From assembly GCF_017591425.1 (NCBI RefSeq), contig NW_024465885.1, positions 32,124,501 through 32,188,500 of the forward strand: 64,000 bases of DNA, in the 5' to 3' direction. The position numbers were made by a program, and so were the translations under genes. Below are positions 11,101-23,039 of the stretch, one piece after another. The stretch is from Ochotona curzoniae (lineage: Eukaryota > Chordata > Mammalia > Lagomorpha > Ochotonidae). The notes under the pieces were generated by a model. The model had not been told where the DNA came from, searched no databases, and saw only the letters and a program-made list of their open reading frames with translations. Numbering within the stretch: position 1 is the first letter of the stretch; every line of letters begins with the position of its first letter.

Positions 11101-12925
11101 AATATAATTGATTTTTAAATGGAAATCAGAGAACACGCAAAAACTTGGCAAATCAAATTAAAAGATAAATTTACTTAACAGCAGAAAAAAATTTTTAATA
11201 AGTGTGATACTTTATAATACACAATTCTGCATATTTTTAGATAACCCCTCATATGATCCTTATTATTATATACTATTATTAGTATTATTATTATTGTTAT
11301 TTGAAAGTCAGAAACTTAGAGAGTAAGAGAGACACACAATGTAATCATACATGCATTGGTTTGTTCCCTTTTTCTTTTGCTTTTTGGCCAATAATTTTTG
11401 TCTGTCAGATTTCTGAAAGCATAGCCCTTCCTTCGTGGATTTCCCATCCCAAAGTTGCTTAACTTAGTGTAGCTGTCTCCTATTCAGCTATCTTGGAACT
11501 TCCTTTAAGTTGAGTTTGAGTGACCTTGCCAATTTCTCACCCCAAGAGATTCAATATTTTGGGAAAGTAAACTAATAATATAAGAATGGGTACTATGAAC
11601 ACTAATATAATCATGAAATTTACTTGCTACTTGTAGAAATAAAAATAGAATACAGAAAAAATTATGAAAGAGCATGCACTGCAGTCCAGTGTTTTAAGAT
11701 CCCATTGACACTGGAGTACTTGTGCTTAACTCCAGTCTCCAGACCCTGTCATTGCATTCCTTAGGATATAGCAGAAATGCCTCTGATAACTGATTTCGGC
11801 ACATGTTCTCTGCTCCCAGCGTCAGTAACACTCCTTCCTCCCATCACTGCAGGGGCTTATGAAGTGAACAAAATAATAGAAAGGTTATTTCTGCAGCCCT
11901 TATTTTCCATCTCAAAAAAATTTTCAAAATAGTAAAAAATAAATAAGATTGACAAATAAAACATAAACAGTAATGCATTTTGGTGGAGTAAATGAAAGAG
12001 GACTGAAATAAAAAACAACTCTGAGTCACCATGTTTCCATTTCCCTTTATGTCATTATTTTTAATATTGGTACTTCAGTAATACAGAAACAACTCAGCAA
12101 GTTGGTCTGTGTGTGTGTTTATTAGAAAAATGTATGTATTTTGCAGTTGACGAAAGCTCCATTTTGAATTAAAAAACATAACTTACCAAGATTTGTTAAT
12201 TCTTTTTCATTTATTTGTAGACATTAATTGAGTTATCAGGTAACGCTTAACATTCTGTGCTCATAAAACATTGAAAACAATGTGTGCAACTAGGACAATA
12301 AGATACATGAACACATAAGTGGCATACATATTTGCAAAGACTAATACTCAATTGCCCCTTAATGCTGTATTTATAAGACATAAAGACAAAGGGAAAGATA
12401 CTAAGAATTCCAGGCAGTGAAAAACAGCATTAAATCAAAACCAGAACTCATATGAATATCAGATTCTCTGTATCTGCACGTGGCACCCTAAATGAAGATG
12501 GCCCTAGATGAAAAAAATAAGTTTTTTTTCCAACTGGAATTCTATATCAGAAATTTCAATACAACTGGTATCATTCAGCATCATTTGGAAATACCAGCCA
12601 GTAGAATATGAAAATAATAAAAGGACAAATATTTTAAAAGGGAATCCAATAAAAATATTCTGAAAACATCAAATTACAATACATTTGGTATAACATATTA
12701 TATTTCTTTATAGAAACTTTATAACTTTTGCTGAGAAAAATTGAAACTGACCAAAACAATTTGAGTCATGAAGGATGGTCCCAAATTAGTATGCAATGCT
12801 GTTCTAAATCAATTCATAGGTTCAACACAAATTCAATCAAATACAAAACAGATTTCTTAATAAACATTTATTTTCAAAATTATTTAATGTATTTTAAATT
12901 ATTACTAAACATTTTCTGGCTGAAA
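11101..12925. other. Unique DNA with minor repeat remnants
   Basis: 11275-11340 has a (tat)n stretch followed by 'gaaagtcagaaacttagaga', which may be the 3' end of an old minus-strand CSINE. A short GT run lies near 12107-12118. No genes were recognised. Confidence 0.4.
11670..11830 (+). mobile_element. Probable very old CSINE remnant
   Basis: 'cagtgttttaagatcccatt', 'ttgcattccttaggatatag' and 'cagaaatgcctctga' track the head and middle of an old CSINE subtype. There is no tail or target duplication. Confidence 0.35.
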
Positions 12926-13250
12926 TTATCCACTTTTTTTTTTTTTGCTTGTTTTGTTTTTGTTTTTACTTGAATTAGTCTTTCTGGAATTTTGCAGGAA
13001 AATAATAAACCACAAAGTATTAGATTTCAAGCTCATGTCAGATGTAGCAATCACCAAGCTAAACACGTGTCTACTTTCGGACCATGCTCTTAGGGCCCCA
13101 GGCTCTTCATCTCCATCGAAATGATTTTCTTGCGCTTTCCTGAACATGGAACACGGAGTACCTCACTCAGCAGAGGTTTGTGTCCACATGCAGCATAGAT
13201 GATTCTCTACGGAGTATTTTTCCAGATTCTTTTATACGTTTTGTTTTTTT
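12926..13250 (-). pseudogene. Possible retrocopy fragment with A-rich tail; parent unknown
   Basis: On the - strand a non-repetitive sequence of moderate GC content ends in an A-rich tail (poly-T with interspersed G on the + strand at about 12932-12970). A 73-codon ATG-initiated frame (13147 down to 12926) begins MFRKAQENHFDGDEEPGALR and runs into the tail, so its C-terminus is lysine-rich by artefact. I recognise no domain or parent gene. No clear polyadenylation signal or target duplication was found. It may instead be unique DNA next to a simple A-rich tract. Confidence 0.25.
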
Positions 13251-13267
13251 AATCTAGATAATTCTTT

Positions 13268-13575
13268 AAGATTTATTTGTTTTTATTCCAAAGTCAGATA
13301 TATAGAAAGTGGAGGAGAGACAGAGAGAAATATCTTCTGTCCGAGGATTTGCTCCCCAAGTGACCTCAAGCATAGTGCTGCACCAATCCGAAGCCAGGAG
13401 CCAGGAGCTCTTCAGGGTCTCCCATGCAGGTGCTGGGTCCCAAGGCTTTGGGCTGTCCTCAACTGCTTTCCCAGGCCACAAGCAGGGAGCTGGATGGGAA
13501 ATGGGGCTTCCAGAATTAGAAGCAGTGCCTTTCAAGGTAAGGACTTTAGCAGCTAGGTCACTGCACTGGGCTCCT
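13268..13575 (-). mobile_element. Young CSINE with 20-bp target duplication
   Basis: The target duplication 'aatctagataattctttaag' (13251-13270) matches 13576-13595 with one mismatch. On the + strand the body shows 'gaagccaggagccaggagct', 'gtcccaaggctttgggct' and 'cagggagctggatgggaaa'. It overlaps the right duplication by the usual few bases of its tail. Confidence 0.95.
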
Positions 13576-13819
13576 AATCTAGATAACTCTTTAAGAACAT
13601 TTATGCACATACTCTCACTTTCTGTTTACACAGTATGTTTTCCAAGAGCAACTCTATCCAAAATGATTTCCCTTCTGGATATTTTCTCTTGCACTGTTTG
13701 TTTCCCTTTTGATTGGCTCTTACTTCATTTTAGCATGTTAAGATGATGGCAATATAAAGAGGCCAGATTCAGTGCATTTCACTGATATATTTTAAGATTA
13801 TGCCATATTCTTTACATGC

Positions 13820-14030
13820 CTTCTTTTCTCTCTCACACTCTCCCCTCCTCTTTTCTCCTTTTCTTCATTTCTTCTTTCTTTCCTTAATTCCTTCCTCTAC
13901 CTCTTTCTTCTATGTTTTCCATTCTGTCCTTTTTTCCTTTCTTCTTTCTTACTCTTTCTTTCTCCTTCTTCCGTTCTTTTATTCCTTCTTTCTTTCCATC
14001 GCTCTTCCTTCCTGTTTTTCTTTTATTGTT
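13820..14030. repeat. Long polypyrimidine tract, about 210 bp
   Basis: T/C-rich on the + strand with 'ttctttctttcc'-like motifs and only scattered purines. Apparent frames of 60-124 codons here are low-complexity leucine/phenylalanine/serine runs with no coding value. Confidence 0.88.
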
Positions 14031-15663
14031 TTTAAGATTGAATATTGCTGTGACAACTATAAATTTGATACATACTCTCAAAGTTCATATTCTATTCAAC
14101 TTATGAGAATCAGTAAAATTACGTATCTGACACTTCATATTTTAAGACTCAGTATATGTCCTTATGATTGTTGATAAAGATGGCTGTATGACTAATATAC
14201 CAAATGATATGCAGACAATGGAACAAAAGGAAAAAATTAAGGTCATCCTCACATGCTTATTTTTTCAGAATGAGAACTCAGTGAGAAACAATGATTTTTA
14301 ACTTTGTTTTTAAAGAAATGCAAGCATGTTAGAAAATGAGAAACAGTGCTTATCTTTCATGGGAGATAAAGAAGATACAAATATAAACTAATGTCTAGGA
14401 ACGAAATTCATAATCGAGGCTACAATTCTTATCATTAATCATTTTCTTGTCTCCCATAAATGCAAGCTAAAGCCTACTTTTAGGGTAGCATCAATTGGCT
14501 TTGACATGTCTTTATAAAAGGACCCTATTTATGTTTTCATTCCCAATACTAAACACCTGCATTTATACTAAATAGTAAACTATGCACTGGGGACTGGAGC
14601 CAGAACTGTCGGTCCAAATGGGAAATCATTTCCCGAAAGCCTTCTTAGATCTGAGAAGTGCATGGGTGATATAAACAAGCCACTTTTCTTATTTCTAATA
14701 AGGAAAACTCTGAAATGTTTACTACACTTTCAACGGATTGCCTCGGAAGCAAGCTAATGCTATTCTTTACCTGACTTTCCAATTCACTGTTTTTTTTTTT
14801 TTTGGACTCCTCTAATTTCCCATCTCACATCCTTATATGCCATCTACATTCCCAGATATTATGTAACAATGACACTGGTCTCAGGATAAAAACAACAACA
14901 ACAAAAACTTTCACCTTGATTACTGCTACAGGTTTCAGTTTGTTAAAAAATTTACATGTGTAATGTTTTTATTATGAAAGAAATAGTTATAGGCATAATC
15001 ACATATTATCCAGAACACACTGTGAGAAAAATATCTAAAACAATTTGGAATCCAAGTATGAAGCATCATAGAAGTCTGTCATGTTAAAGCAAAAAAAAAA
15101 AAAAAACAAACAACAACAAAAACCAACCAAACAAAACAAAAATCCTTCAATCAAGGTAGACACTTTGTGAATTTTGCTTTCAGGAGCTTGCTCAAGAACA
15201 CTTTTAAATGATGAACTCCAGGTGGAGAGAGTAACTGCTGATATACAAAATAAATCAAACGAAGGATAGAGTTGACAAAATGAGTAATAAATTGTGTATG
15301 CTCTGGCAATGTGGAAATTACTCATCTAACATAAAAGGAGAGCAGATGGCTTCTGGAGGAAGATAAAAAGTGAAATTAACTTCATGATCACCTCAGTGTA
15401 ATTGCCATGTGTCAAAAGGTATTATTTAAGAAAGCACAGATGAGTCTGTGGAAGCTATTAATATGTGTAAAATGTGTTGATTTTATATTGGAAGGGGGAT
15501 GAAAAACTATACACTATTAGCCCCAAATTAAAAATGCAATTAATAATGAAAATGCAAATTTTCATATTAGAAATACTACAACATTTTTGTCTGGTTAATC
15601 TCTCTCTCTGGTTGTTAATTAATATTTTATCTTTTTCCAGTAAAAGCACCACATTCACTTTGT
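14031..15663. other. Unique DNA with an A-rich run
   Basis: Contains poly-T near 14790-14804 and an A-rich stretch at 15088-15144 with (caa)-like interruptions. No element or gene was recognised. Confidence 0.45.
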
Positions 15664-15990
15664 TTTAAAGATTTTTTTCTTGCTTATTTTCACTGGAAAG
15701 ACAGATATTAAAAGAGGAGAGACAAAAAGGAAGATTTTACGTCATGATTCACTCCCCAGGTGACCACAATGGCCAGAGCTGAGCCGATCTGAAGCCAAGA
15801 GCCAACAGCCTCCTCCGGGTTTCTCATGTGGGTGCAGGGTTCCAAGGCTTTGGGCTCTCCTAAACTGCTTTCCCAGGCCACAAGCAGGGAGCTGGATGAG
15901 AAGTGGGGCTGCTTAGATTAGAACCAGCACCCATAAGCGGTCTCAGTGGATGCAAGGTGAAGACTTTAGCTGCTAGGCTACCGTGCCAGA
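15664..15990 (-). mobile_element. CSINE, full length
   Basis: All landmarks are present on the complement ('ccaaggctttgggctctcct', 'ccacaagcagggagctggat', 'tgctaggctaccgtgcc'). Possible flanking duplication: 'cattcactttgtttt' (from 15651) and 'catttgctttttttt' (from 15995), with several differences. Moderate divergence. Confidence 0.92.
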
Positions 15991-16009
15991 CTCCCATTTG
16001 CTTTTTTTT

Positions 16010-16330
16010 AACCTGCATGTTTCTTTTATGTGGGGGTTGGGCAGGAGGGGGTTTCTTTATTATATTATGTTAAATTTGCATAGGCTTTGGGATTTTTCTT
16101 ACCTCTTCCCAACAAAATCCCTCTACTCCTCTGGTTTCCTGTATATTGTTATAATAGTGTAATTCTTCATAAGCAGTCATTAAGTCCATCATTCTACTGC
16201 TTAAGTGTATCCTGATATTGTAGGTATGGACGATGCCAGAGAGTACAGTGTCCTATTGTCAAGATATATTGAATAGGTTTTATGGGAGTCTCTTTTTATT
16301 TGGAACTAGAGATGAATACTGCGTCATATC
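16010..16330 (-). mobile_element. L1 3' UTR fragment
   Basis: It aligns with the L1 3' UTR at the right end of this window. 'ggtatggacgatgcca' and 'ttgtcaagatatattgaa' correspond to 'ggcatggaccatgca' and 'ttgtccagatatattcaa' near 63690-63730. The polypyrimidine stretch near 16090-16140 corresponds to the G-rich 3' UTR tract seen from the other strand. About 20-30 percent divergence by eye. Confidence 0.7.
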
Positions 16331-16369
16331 TTTACATCTGAATATAATAGTGTATTACCAATCAATAAC

Positions 16370-16620
16370 GGGAAGAAAAACAGAAAATTGAAACAAGCTG
16401 AAGTTACACAGCATGCTATTGAATGATCAATGCATGCATACTGAAAGAATGGAAAAAGATATCCCAGGATAATGGGAAAAAATAATCTTGTGCAGCCTGT
16501 CTTAAATAATGTAGTTTTTTTACATGTAAAATATTAAGAGGTGGAAAAGAACAACGCATAATGATAATGGGATCCATTCAGCAAGAGGAGATCACCTTAT
16601 TAGTTTCTTAGGATGCTTTC
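16370..16620 (+). mobile_element. L1 ORF2 endonuclease-region fragment, inverted
   Basis: 'gaatggaaaaagatatccca' and then 'acgcataatgataatgggat' and 'cagcaagaggagatcacc' match the sense strand of L1 ORF2 near the end of the endonuclease domain. The orientation is opposite to the L1 sequence on both sides. Confidence 0.55.
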
Positions 16621-16624
16621 TTTT

Positions 16625-17157
16625 TCATCTCTAATTTTACCAGTTTTTTTCTTGCTTTTCTTTCCTAGCCTAACAGTTTGCTTTTATCTTCTTTAAAAAT
16701 GGCTTTATCTTATTGCAATTTTTTAGTTACAATTCCACTTATTTGTGTTAATGATTTTTAATCATTTCTCACTTCATTTCTAGTTTTTTCTTTTTAATAA
16801 GTCCTGGAGATACATTATTAGGTCATTTATTTGAGATACTTTGATTTTTTCCTACGCACCGGATATTATAAATGTCCTATTCAATGCAGTTTTTGCTACA
16901 TCTCATAGGTTTTATTAGTTTTGCTTTTTATTTAATATATTAAAAAACTTTCTTTTTCTTATTAATGTCTTCAGTGACACATATAGATCATATAGTAGCA
17001 CCATTTTCTTCAAAAGGTTTTTGATGTTCTTTTTTATTTGTTCATGCAATCCAATTTTTCTGGAGAAAATTCGCATGACTTGACAAAAATATAATTGTCT
17101 TTCTTTAGGTAATCTCTTGTTAAGACACTGAGGATAGTCTCCTGAACCCACTTTCAT
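16625..17157 (-). mobile_element. L1 ORF2 fragment downstream of the endonuclease domain
   Basis: On the complement, 'acctatgagatgtagcaaaa' and 'tctcaaataaatgacctaat' are close to the conserved linker between the L1 endonuclease and reverse transcriptase. The 5' part (16915-17157) is open for 80 codons but has no recognisable domain. The fragment abuts an oppositely oriented piece of the neighbouring ORF2 region, so the locus is rearranged. Confidence 0.62.
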
Positions 17158-17656
17158 GGGAAGTATATTGCTTCTACATTATAATCAAATTCAATATCCT
17201 GAGTGTCTAAAAAAGTTGTCAAATTACAACCAAAATGGAGATATATAAAATAGGTCAAAAGAACTGCAATTCCTGTAAGTTATACAAATGAAACTCGTAG
17301 GGAAATGGATAGAATTGTTATCAAAGGTCAATAAAAAGGTGGGAAAATCTGTAAGTTAGGTCAGTAAAATACATACACCTACCAATCATACATTTTTTTT
17401 ATGTATTGTTGGTGTGCAAGGAGTTACAAAGAAATCTAATTAGCTGATTGTTTACTTTTTTGACTGAGTGAAATGGCAATCAAATAACCCAAGAAATGCG
17501 GTTGAGATGTAAGAACTGTCTTGCTATGAGCACAGAAAGTGTTGTGAATTTTAGTGTAATTTATATGTCAGAGTTAATTTATTACATAAAATCTGGTCAA
17601 CCACCCCAGAGAGTTCACTGGTCACAGGTTTCACTGTGATTGTAAAGAAAAGTTAC

Positions 17657-17696
<40 letters not shown>

Positions 17697-18604
17697 AGTG
17701 AGCCATTATTCTTAAATATATCTGTGTTTATCCTTTTAATAAGTGAGAAAATACAGTTGGATATGCTGCATAGAATTGGAAAACTTGAAATATAAAGGAG
17801 ATAATTCAATCATGAGGAGTCAGGTGCAATTTTCCACTAAATTGCCAACATCAAAATGAGAAATGATAACACAACAGACAGTAAATAAAAGTGTTACTAA
17901 TCGGGTGAATCAGGAGGCTTTGGAGTTGGTTGATTGATCTCAGTATCTCTAGAGAAATAGGTATTTACTAAACAGTTGATTCATTCATATAAGCAGGAAC
18001 GCTGGGTAAACTAAAATTTTTTCATAAAAAGTACACTCAAAATTTTCCAGATCAATGTCAATTTACTAACTCTGAACTCCACAAACAGAATGGAAAGCAA
18101 AATACTTGGATGAAAAATTCTATTCTTCCAACAATGTTTATTGGCAATCGTCTTCCTGCGACTCTAGAAAGCACCTACAAAATAGTTAGAAATAGTTTTA
18201 TAGGAGAATTGGATTTGGTTTAATTATTTTATGTGGGATAGTAATGAATGTCAAATCCAAAAGACTTCAGGCATCACTGTGGTACATCAGTCAGTATAGG
18301 GATTTATGAAATTTAGATGATTAAAATAATCTATTGCAGGTGAAGTCGATAGTTGTTTCAGTGGATCTTGTTCTAATCCAATGATTCTTTTCTCAGCAGA
18401 GTGGTGTAATTTGGTTACACATGCATGACACCTGGTTTTCCATTGTTATATGACATGTAACTTGAGAAGTTTCTGTGGAAGGAAAGGTCAAGTGCTGGTT
18501 ATTGGAAAAGCCCGTACCTTGAAAAGTATCAATTCTTACAGAAATAGCAAAACTTAGAGCCAGCTAGTCACAAGGGCTTGAAGAATACAAGGCTGGTTTA
18601 AGTT
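17158..18604. other. Unique AT-rich DNA
   Basis: No element was recognised except the (ATAG)n microsatellite listed separately. Confidence 0.45.
17657..17695. repeat. (ATAG)n microsatellite, about 10 units
   Basis: 39 bp of uninterrupted atag/gata. Perfect tetranucleotide repeats of this length are usually length-polymorphic. Confidence 0.97.
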
Positions 18605-18715
18605 ATCATCATTGTTTACTCATCACTATTGCAACTTTTGTGCCAGGTATGGTCCATTACATGAACTAATCCATACATCCCAGTAACTGACATAAAGCTC
18701 CTGAAAGAGTAAATT
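18605..18715 (+). mobile_element. Possible MIR fragment
   Basis: 'cttttgtgccaggtatggtc' followed by 'cattacatgaactaatccat' resembles the 5'-core of the mammalian-wide interspersed repeat. Only about 100 bp is visible and divergence is high. Confidence 0.4.
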
Positions 18716-18814
18716 TTTGTTTCTCTACAAGTGTTGGAGAGGGCACAAGAGGCATCCTTTTTTTTTTCAACTAGAATATTCATGATAAGTTTTTGTCTTT
18801 TTTTTATTGTAATA

Positions 18815-18950
18815 GGATATGGACTCTTTGGAAAACTGTCCTCAGGCCCTGAGGCTGCCAAGGGAGAGGCGACTGTGTTCCTCAGCCAGAAGAACCAGTG
18901 GAGCCAAACTAGTGAGGGTTGTCCATGTTTGGGTTTTTTTTTTTTCCAGT
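18815..18950 (+). other. GC-richer block with exon-like flanks, identity unknown
   Basis: A T-rich run (about 18796-18806) leads to 'attgtaataggatatggact', that is a polypyrimidine tract and AG, then about 115 bp that is much richer in G and C than its surroundings. A second poly-T and AG ('tttttttttttccagtat') follows at about 18936-18954. Two frames are open through the block, one reading GYGLFGKLSSGPEAAKGEAT. I recognise no family, and no good splice donor is obvious. It could be an exon of an unrecognised transcript, a retrocopy scrap or chance. Confidence 0.22.
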
Positions 18951-18984
18951 ATGAATTCCAAGTTTGTAAAGGTTAAGGAAGGGA

Positions 18985-19108
18985 AGGGCAGAAGGGCATC
19001 TTCTGACAGTCACTTGGGGAGTGAATTATTGGATGGAAGATATTTCTCTCTGTCTCTACTCCTCTCTGTATACATCTGATCTTGCAATAAAAATAAATAA
19101 ATCTTTTG
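18985..19108 (+). mobile_element. CSINE 3' end only (5' truncated)
   Basis: It begins within 'cagtcacttggggagtgaat' and runs through 'gaagatatttctctctgtct' to the 'aataaaaataaataaatc' tail. The head and the first 200 bp are absent. Confidence 0.85.
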
Positions 19109-19116
19109 CAAAATAG

Positions 19117-19180
19117 ATCTTTGTGTCTCTCCTTCTCTCTGTAAATCTGCCGTTCCAATAAAGGCAATCTTAAAATAAAA
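19117..19180 (+). mobile_element. Second CSINE tail fragment
   Basis: 'gatctttgtgtctctccttc' and 'ctgccgttccaataaagg' repeat the last 60 bp of a CSINE directly after the preceding tail. This suggests a second truncated copy or a tail-to-tail duplication. Confidence 0.6.
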
Positions 19181-19214
19181 TCATTTGAAGTTAGATTTCA
19201 AGAGTCATTATCAG

Positions 19215-19530
19215 GTTCAGCCGCCATGAGAAAGTAGGGCTAAATTTCTCTTGTGCCATATCCCATATTGGTGTTGGTTGTTGTTCTGGCTTCTCCACTT
19301 CTAGTCCAGCTATCTGCAATGGTCTGGAAAAGTAGCAGAGAATAACTCAAATCCTTTTGCCTCTGAAACCATGTGGGAGGCTCACAAGAAACTCCTTGTT
19401 CCTGTCCTCAGCTTGGTTCAGCTCTAGTCATTTTGTCCATCTGTAGTGTGAACTAGCTGATGGAAGATTTCTTTCTCCTTGCTTTTTGTAACTGTCTTTC
19501 AAAAAAAAAATTGACTAAATCTTCTGAAAA
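19215..19530 (+). mobile_element. Old diverged CSINE
   Basis: 'gtctggaaaagtagcagaga', 'accatgtgggaggctcacaa', 'cagctctagtcattttgtcc' and 'ctttcaaaaaaaaaattgac' follow in order. The head is strongly decayed. Confidence 0.75.
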
Positions 19531-19641
19531 AGGATTCTGTATTGGGAAAACAATCTTTGAGGTTATTTAAAAGATAATGCATACATTTTAAAATGTTGTC
19601 TAAGTGAGTTCCAATTACAAAAAAAAAGATTTATATTAATT

Positions 19642-19958
19642 CTGGGCTTGGCACAATGGCTCAATTGATTATCCTTCACCATTCAAGTGCCAGCACAGCA
19701 TATGGGCACTGGTTTGTGTACTGCTGGCCTCACATCCCAGCTAACCTCCTGCTTGTAATTTGGGAAAGAAAGGTAGGATGATCCAAAGTCTTTGGACATT
19801 GCACCCATGTGGGAGCCTCAGATGAAGCTAGGTTCAGAGTGGCTGAACTCTGGCTGTTGCACCCTTTTGTGGATAAACCAGCTAGTGGAAGGTTCTTTCT
19901 GTCTCTTCCCCTCATTAGAAATCTGCCTTTCCAATAAAAATAAATTAATCTTTTAAAA
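19642..19958 (+). mobile_element. Diverged CSINE
   Basis: Head 'ggcacaatggctcaattgat', body 'gggaaagaaaggtaggatga' and 'gcacccatgtgggagcctca', and tail 'ccaataaaaataaattaatc'. The 'gctcctggctcctggctt' segment is mostly deleted, leaving 'gatgaagctaggttcagag'. Confidence 0.85.
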
Positions 19959-21679
19959 AGCATTTTTTAAACTTTCTGTAATGTGCATTTTGATTCAATA
20001 TAGTATTTAGTCAGAAATAATTTAATTGCTAACATGTGCCAACTCCGAACCACATTTATCAATAGTTCACATAAAATGAAGAATAATCAAGTGGAAATGA
20101 AGGTAAAAAATTCAAATCTCAACTCTAGTCCCATTTTCAGAATCTTCATGAAAAAATTATTGGGAATTGGGGTCCTGGAAAACTACTACAGTGTTTTTAA
20201 ATTTGTAGACTTTGTATAATGGTATTATGTTGATAATAATCATTTTATGGTTGGCTTCCTAAGTAAGAACTTGGTTTATACATTAATATTCATAAAAACA
20301 AATAAGAGAAAATATATTACAGTACATAAATGGTTTTTGGTTTAAAGTTTCAAAATAAACCATTTGGAAGTAAGTACTATGAAAACTTGAGTGAAAACTT
20401 ACCCAGCAGGGAATCTAGATTTTTTTTTCAAAGAATAAGAATGGAATAATGACATTTGTTGATGAATCTGGAAAACGCTCAGTGATCTACTACATACTTG
20501 AAGAAAGAATTTATAACATTTTCTACTGCAGTTTATTTGTGCATTCTCCAATATTTCCATTAAGCACCTAAACTTCTCAAAACAATCTCTCATTTTTTTT
20601 TCTTGCACATTGCAAGTGTTTGCTTTTAATGGGACTTATTCCTTAGGCTTATAAAGAAATTAAACACAGTCACCGAATAGGAACTCCACATACACACACA
20701 CACACAAATTCTGTTTCACCATACATATAGCTTGTCAATTTCAATTATAATGAAAATGCAAGCTCTTTTAGTTCTTCTATTTTCTCAATGCGCAGGATTA
20801 ATCGCCAGAAAATGAGCATTATGCTCCCCTTCACACATGGCATGCATTTAATGGTATAATTAAATCAACATCAGTCATGCACTCTGCTATTTTGATTGCC
20901 TTTGGAATGAGTACATGTGTTCATAGAAAACCATCTTGCGGTACACAGTTTTATTTTTATTTACATGTTAGTTACAGCACTATGAAATATATACTGTGTC
21001 AACCATTTTGCAGATACCACAATCAGCCAGATATATAGAATCATTTATTTTCATTTAAAATGCTTTTTAAAAATTATTTTTAGTATAATCTTTCTACAAA
21101 ACTATAGTTTCCACTGATTGAACTGATTTATAAATTAACTATGGTTTTAAATATGTATTATTTGGGCTGAAATAAGTATTGTTAGAATATTATTCTTTCT
21201 GAAATAGATCTGTGTGATTTAGAAAAACTTTGTAACAAACTTTGTTACAAAAGCAAATTTGTTATAAACTCACAAACTTACTAATTACTAAGTGTATAAT
21301 AAATTTGAAATTATTTGATTATTCTTCATAATAATATTTTAATTTCATGTTCAATTTAATATATTGGTCTTTAAATGATAAAATAGAGCTTAATTTTATA
21401 AGCTGTGTAAATGTGAGACTATGTGAATTATTTGTTGATTTTTCTTAAATCTGTGATGGCATAGTTATACTTGGAGATTAATTCATTAATTTATCCATTG
21501 GGCTGATATTATGTGAACATGATGCATTTGTATGTGTGTGTAGATCATTGTCAAAATATTGAACATTTACAAATCACAAACAAAAATGTCATTCCTATGC
21601 TCATTTGACTTTTGTATTACTTCGGTGGTAGAGACAACTAACATCTTCATTATAGAGAAACTATAGTAATGTCTATAAG
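19959..21679. other. Unique AT-rich DNA with a possible conserved block
   Basis: No repeats except a short (CA)n at about 20693-20706. The block 20730-20935 has an even base mix and homeodomain-like TAAT motifs, which sets it apart from its surroundings (see findings). Confidence 0.45.
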
Positions 21680-21850
21680 AGATTAAGATTACAACATCCA
21701 TATGACCCCACTTTTGGTATGCATCCACCCAAAATTGTCATAATTATGTATCTACAGTACCATGCTCACAGTAAATCATGGTAGAAAAAAGAGGCGAGCC
21801 ATTTATAGATGACTGCAAAAAGAGATACGTAATAAAAGCATAAGAATTCT
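21680..21850 (+). mobile_element. Old L1 ORF2 C-terminal remnant
   Basis: 'acaacatccatatgacccca' and then 'taccatgctcacagtaaatc' and 'agccatttatagatgactgc' track the C-terminal end of L1 ORF2. The match is by pattern of short words, not by long identity. Confidence 0.45.
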
Positions 21851-23039
21851 TACTGAAGTTTTGTTTAATAGTGTGATTATACAGTCAATAGAAATTTTGA
21901 TTTTACAAAAATTAGAGAAGAAAAGAAGGACGGTTGGTAGAAAGAGGCAGACAGAGATGAAAGAAAGTTATAGTCTTAGAAGTGTATCTATGAAGTGAAG
22001 TATATAAAATCTATTTCTTATAAATTTGTAAAAATTGCTTACAATGAAAGAGATCCTGTCAACTGAATAGCAAACTTGATCGTGGAGGACATAATTATGC
22101 TGTGTTAGGAAACCCAACAGAAAAATAGCGTCATGTATCAAAAATTTAAGATTGAAATTATAAAGTGAAGTAAAGCAGAAATCAGTAAGGATTTCTCTCT
22201 GTTTTTGACTTTGTCAAGCAAAAATAAATCTTAATAAAAATATAAATATCTCCAAAAAACCTAATGATACATTCACAGGTTTACAAAACAATAAGAACTC
22301 AAACCTCGAATTAACAAAAGGAAAGAAATAATGAGACACATATCTTAAAAAAAATAAAATCAAAACTCAAAAAATACAAACTATTAACAAAATGAAATGG
22401 TCTTTAAACAGATAAAAATAGTCAAAAATTAGCCAAAGTAACAATTAAAAGAGAAAAAATAAATAAAACTACCACAATACAAAGGTTCTTTAAGGATTGC
22501 TATGAACATCCATGCATTAACAAATTTGAAACACACAAATGGATAAAGAATTCATATAACCTACCAGGATGATATCAAAAAGATATAATCTAAACACTAT
22601 AAAAATAGGCAGCAAGATTGAGTTGGTAACTGCAGTGTTTCATGCAACAGCTTGTAACAAAACCTAATTGGAAAACCTAATTTAACAGACAGAAAAACAA
22701 TCCTATGTCACAACGAAATGGGGTTTATCACAGAGAAGCAAGGATAGCTCAGTATTCAAATTTCCTAAATGTAAAATCAGACAAAACAAGAGAGAGCAAA
22801 AGCATGTGTTCATCTCAGTACATGACAAGAAAACATTTGGTGAGGTTCCACACACCTGAACAATGAAATCCCTGAATAATACACACAACTAAATATTACA
22901 ATTGGCATAAATAATAAATTAACAGTCAATATCATACAAAATAGGCAAGCTGAAAAAAGTTTCCACAGATTTGACACAGAACAACGATGTTGACTTTTCT
23001 CAATGAAATTCAGTATGTTATTAGAAGTAATAGGAAGCA

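Noticed and set aside
13309..13746. 145-codon + strand frame
   Set aside because: Its first two thirds lie antisense in the CSINE at 13268-13575, and the rest is unique DNA with no domain.
13800..14174. 124-codon F/L/S-rich frame suggesting a membrane protein
   Set aside because: Low-complexity translation of a polypyrimidine tract. All three frames look similarly hydrophobic.
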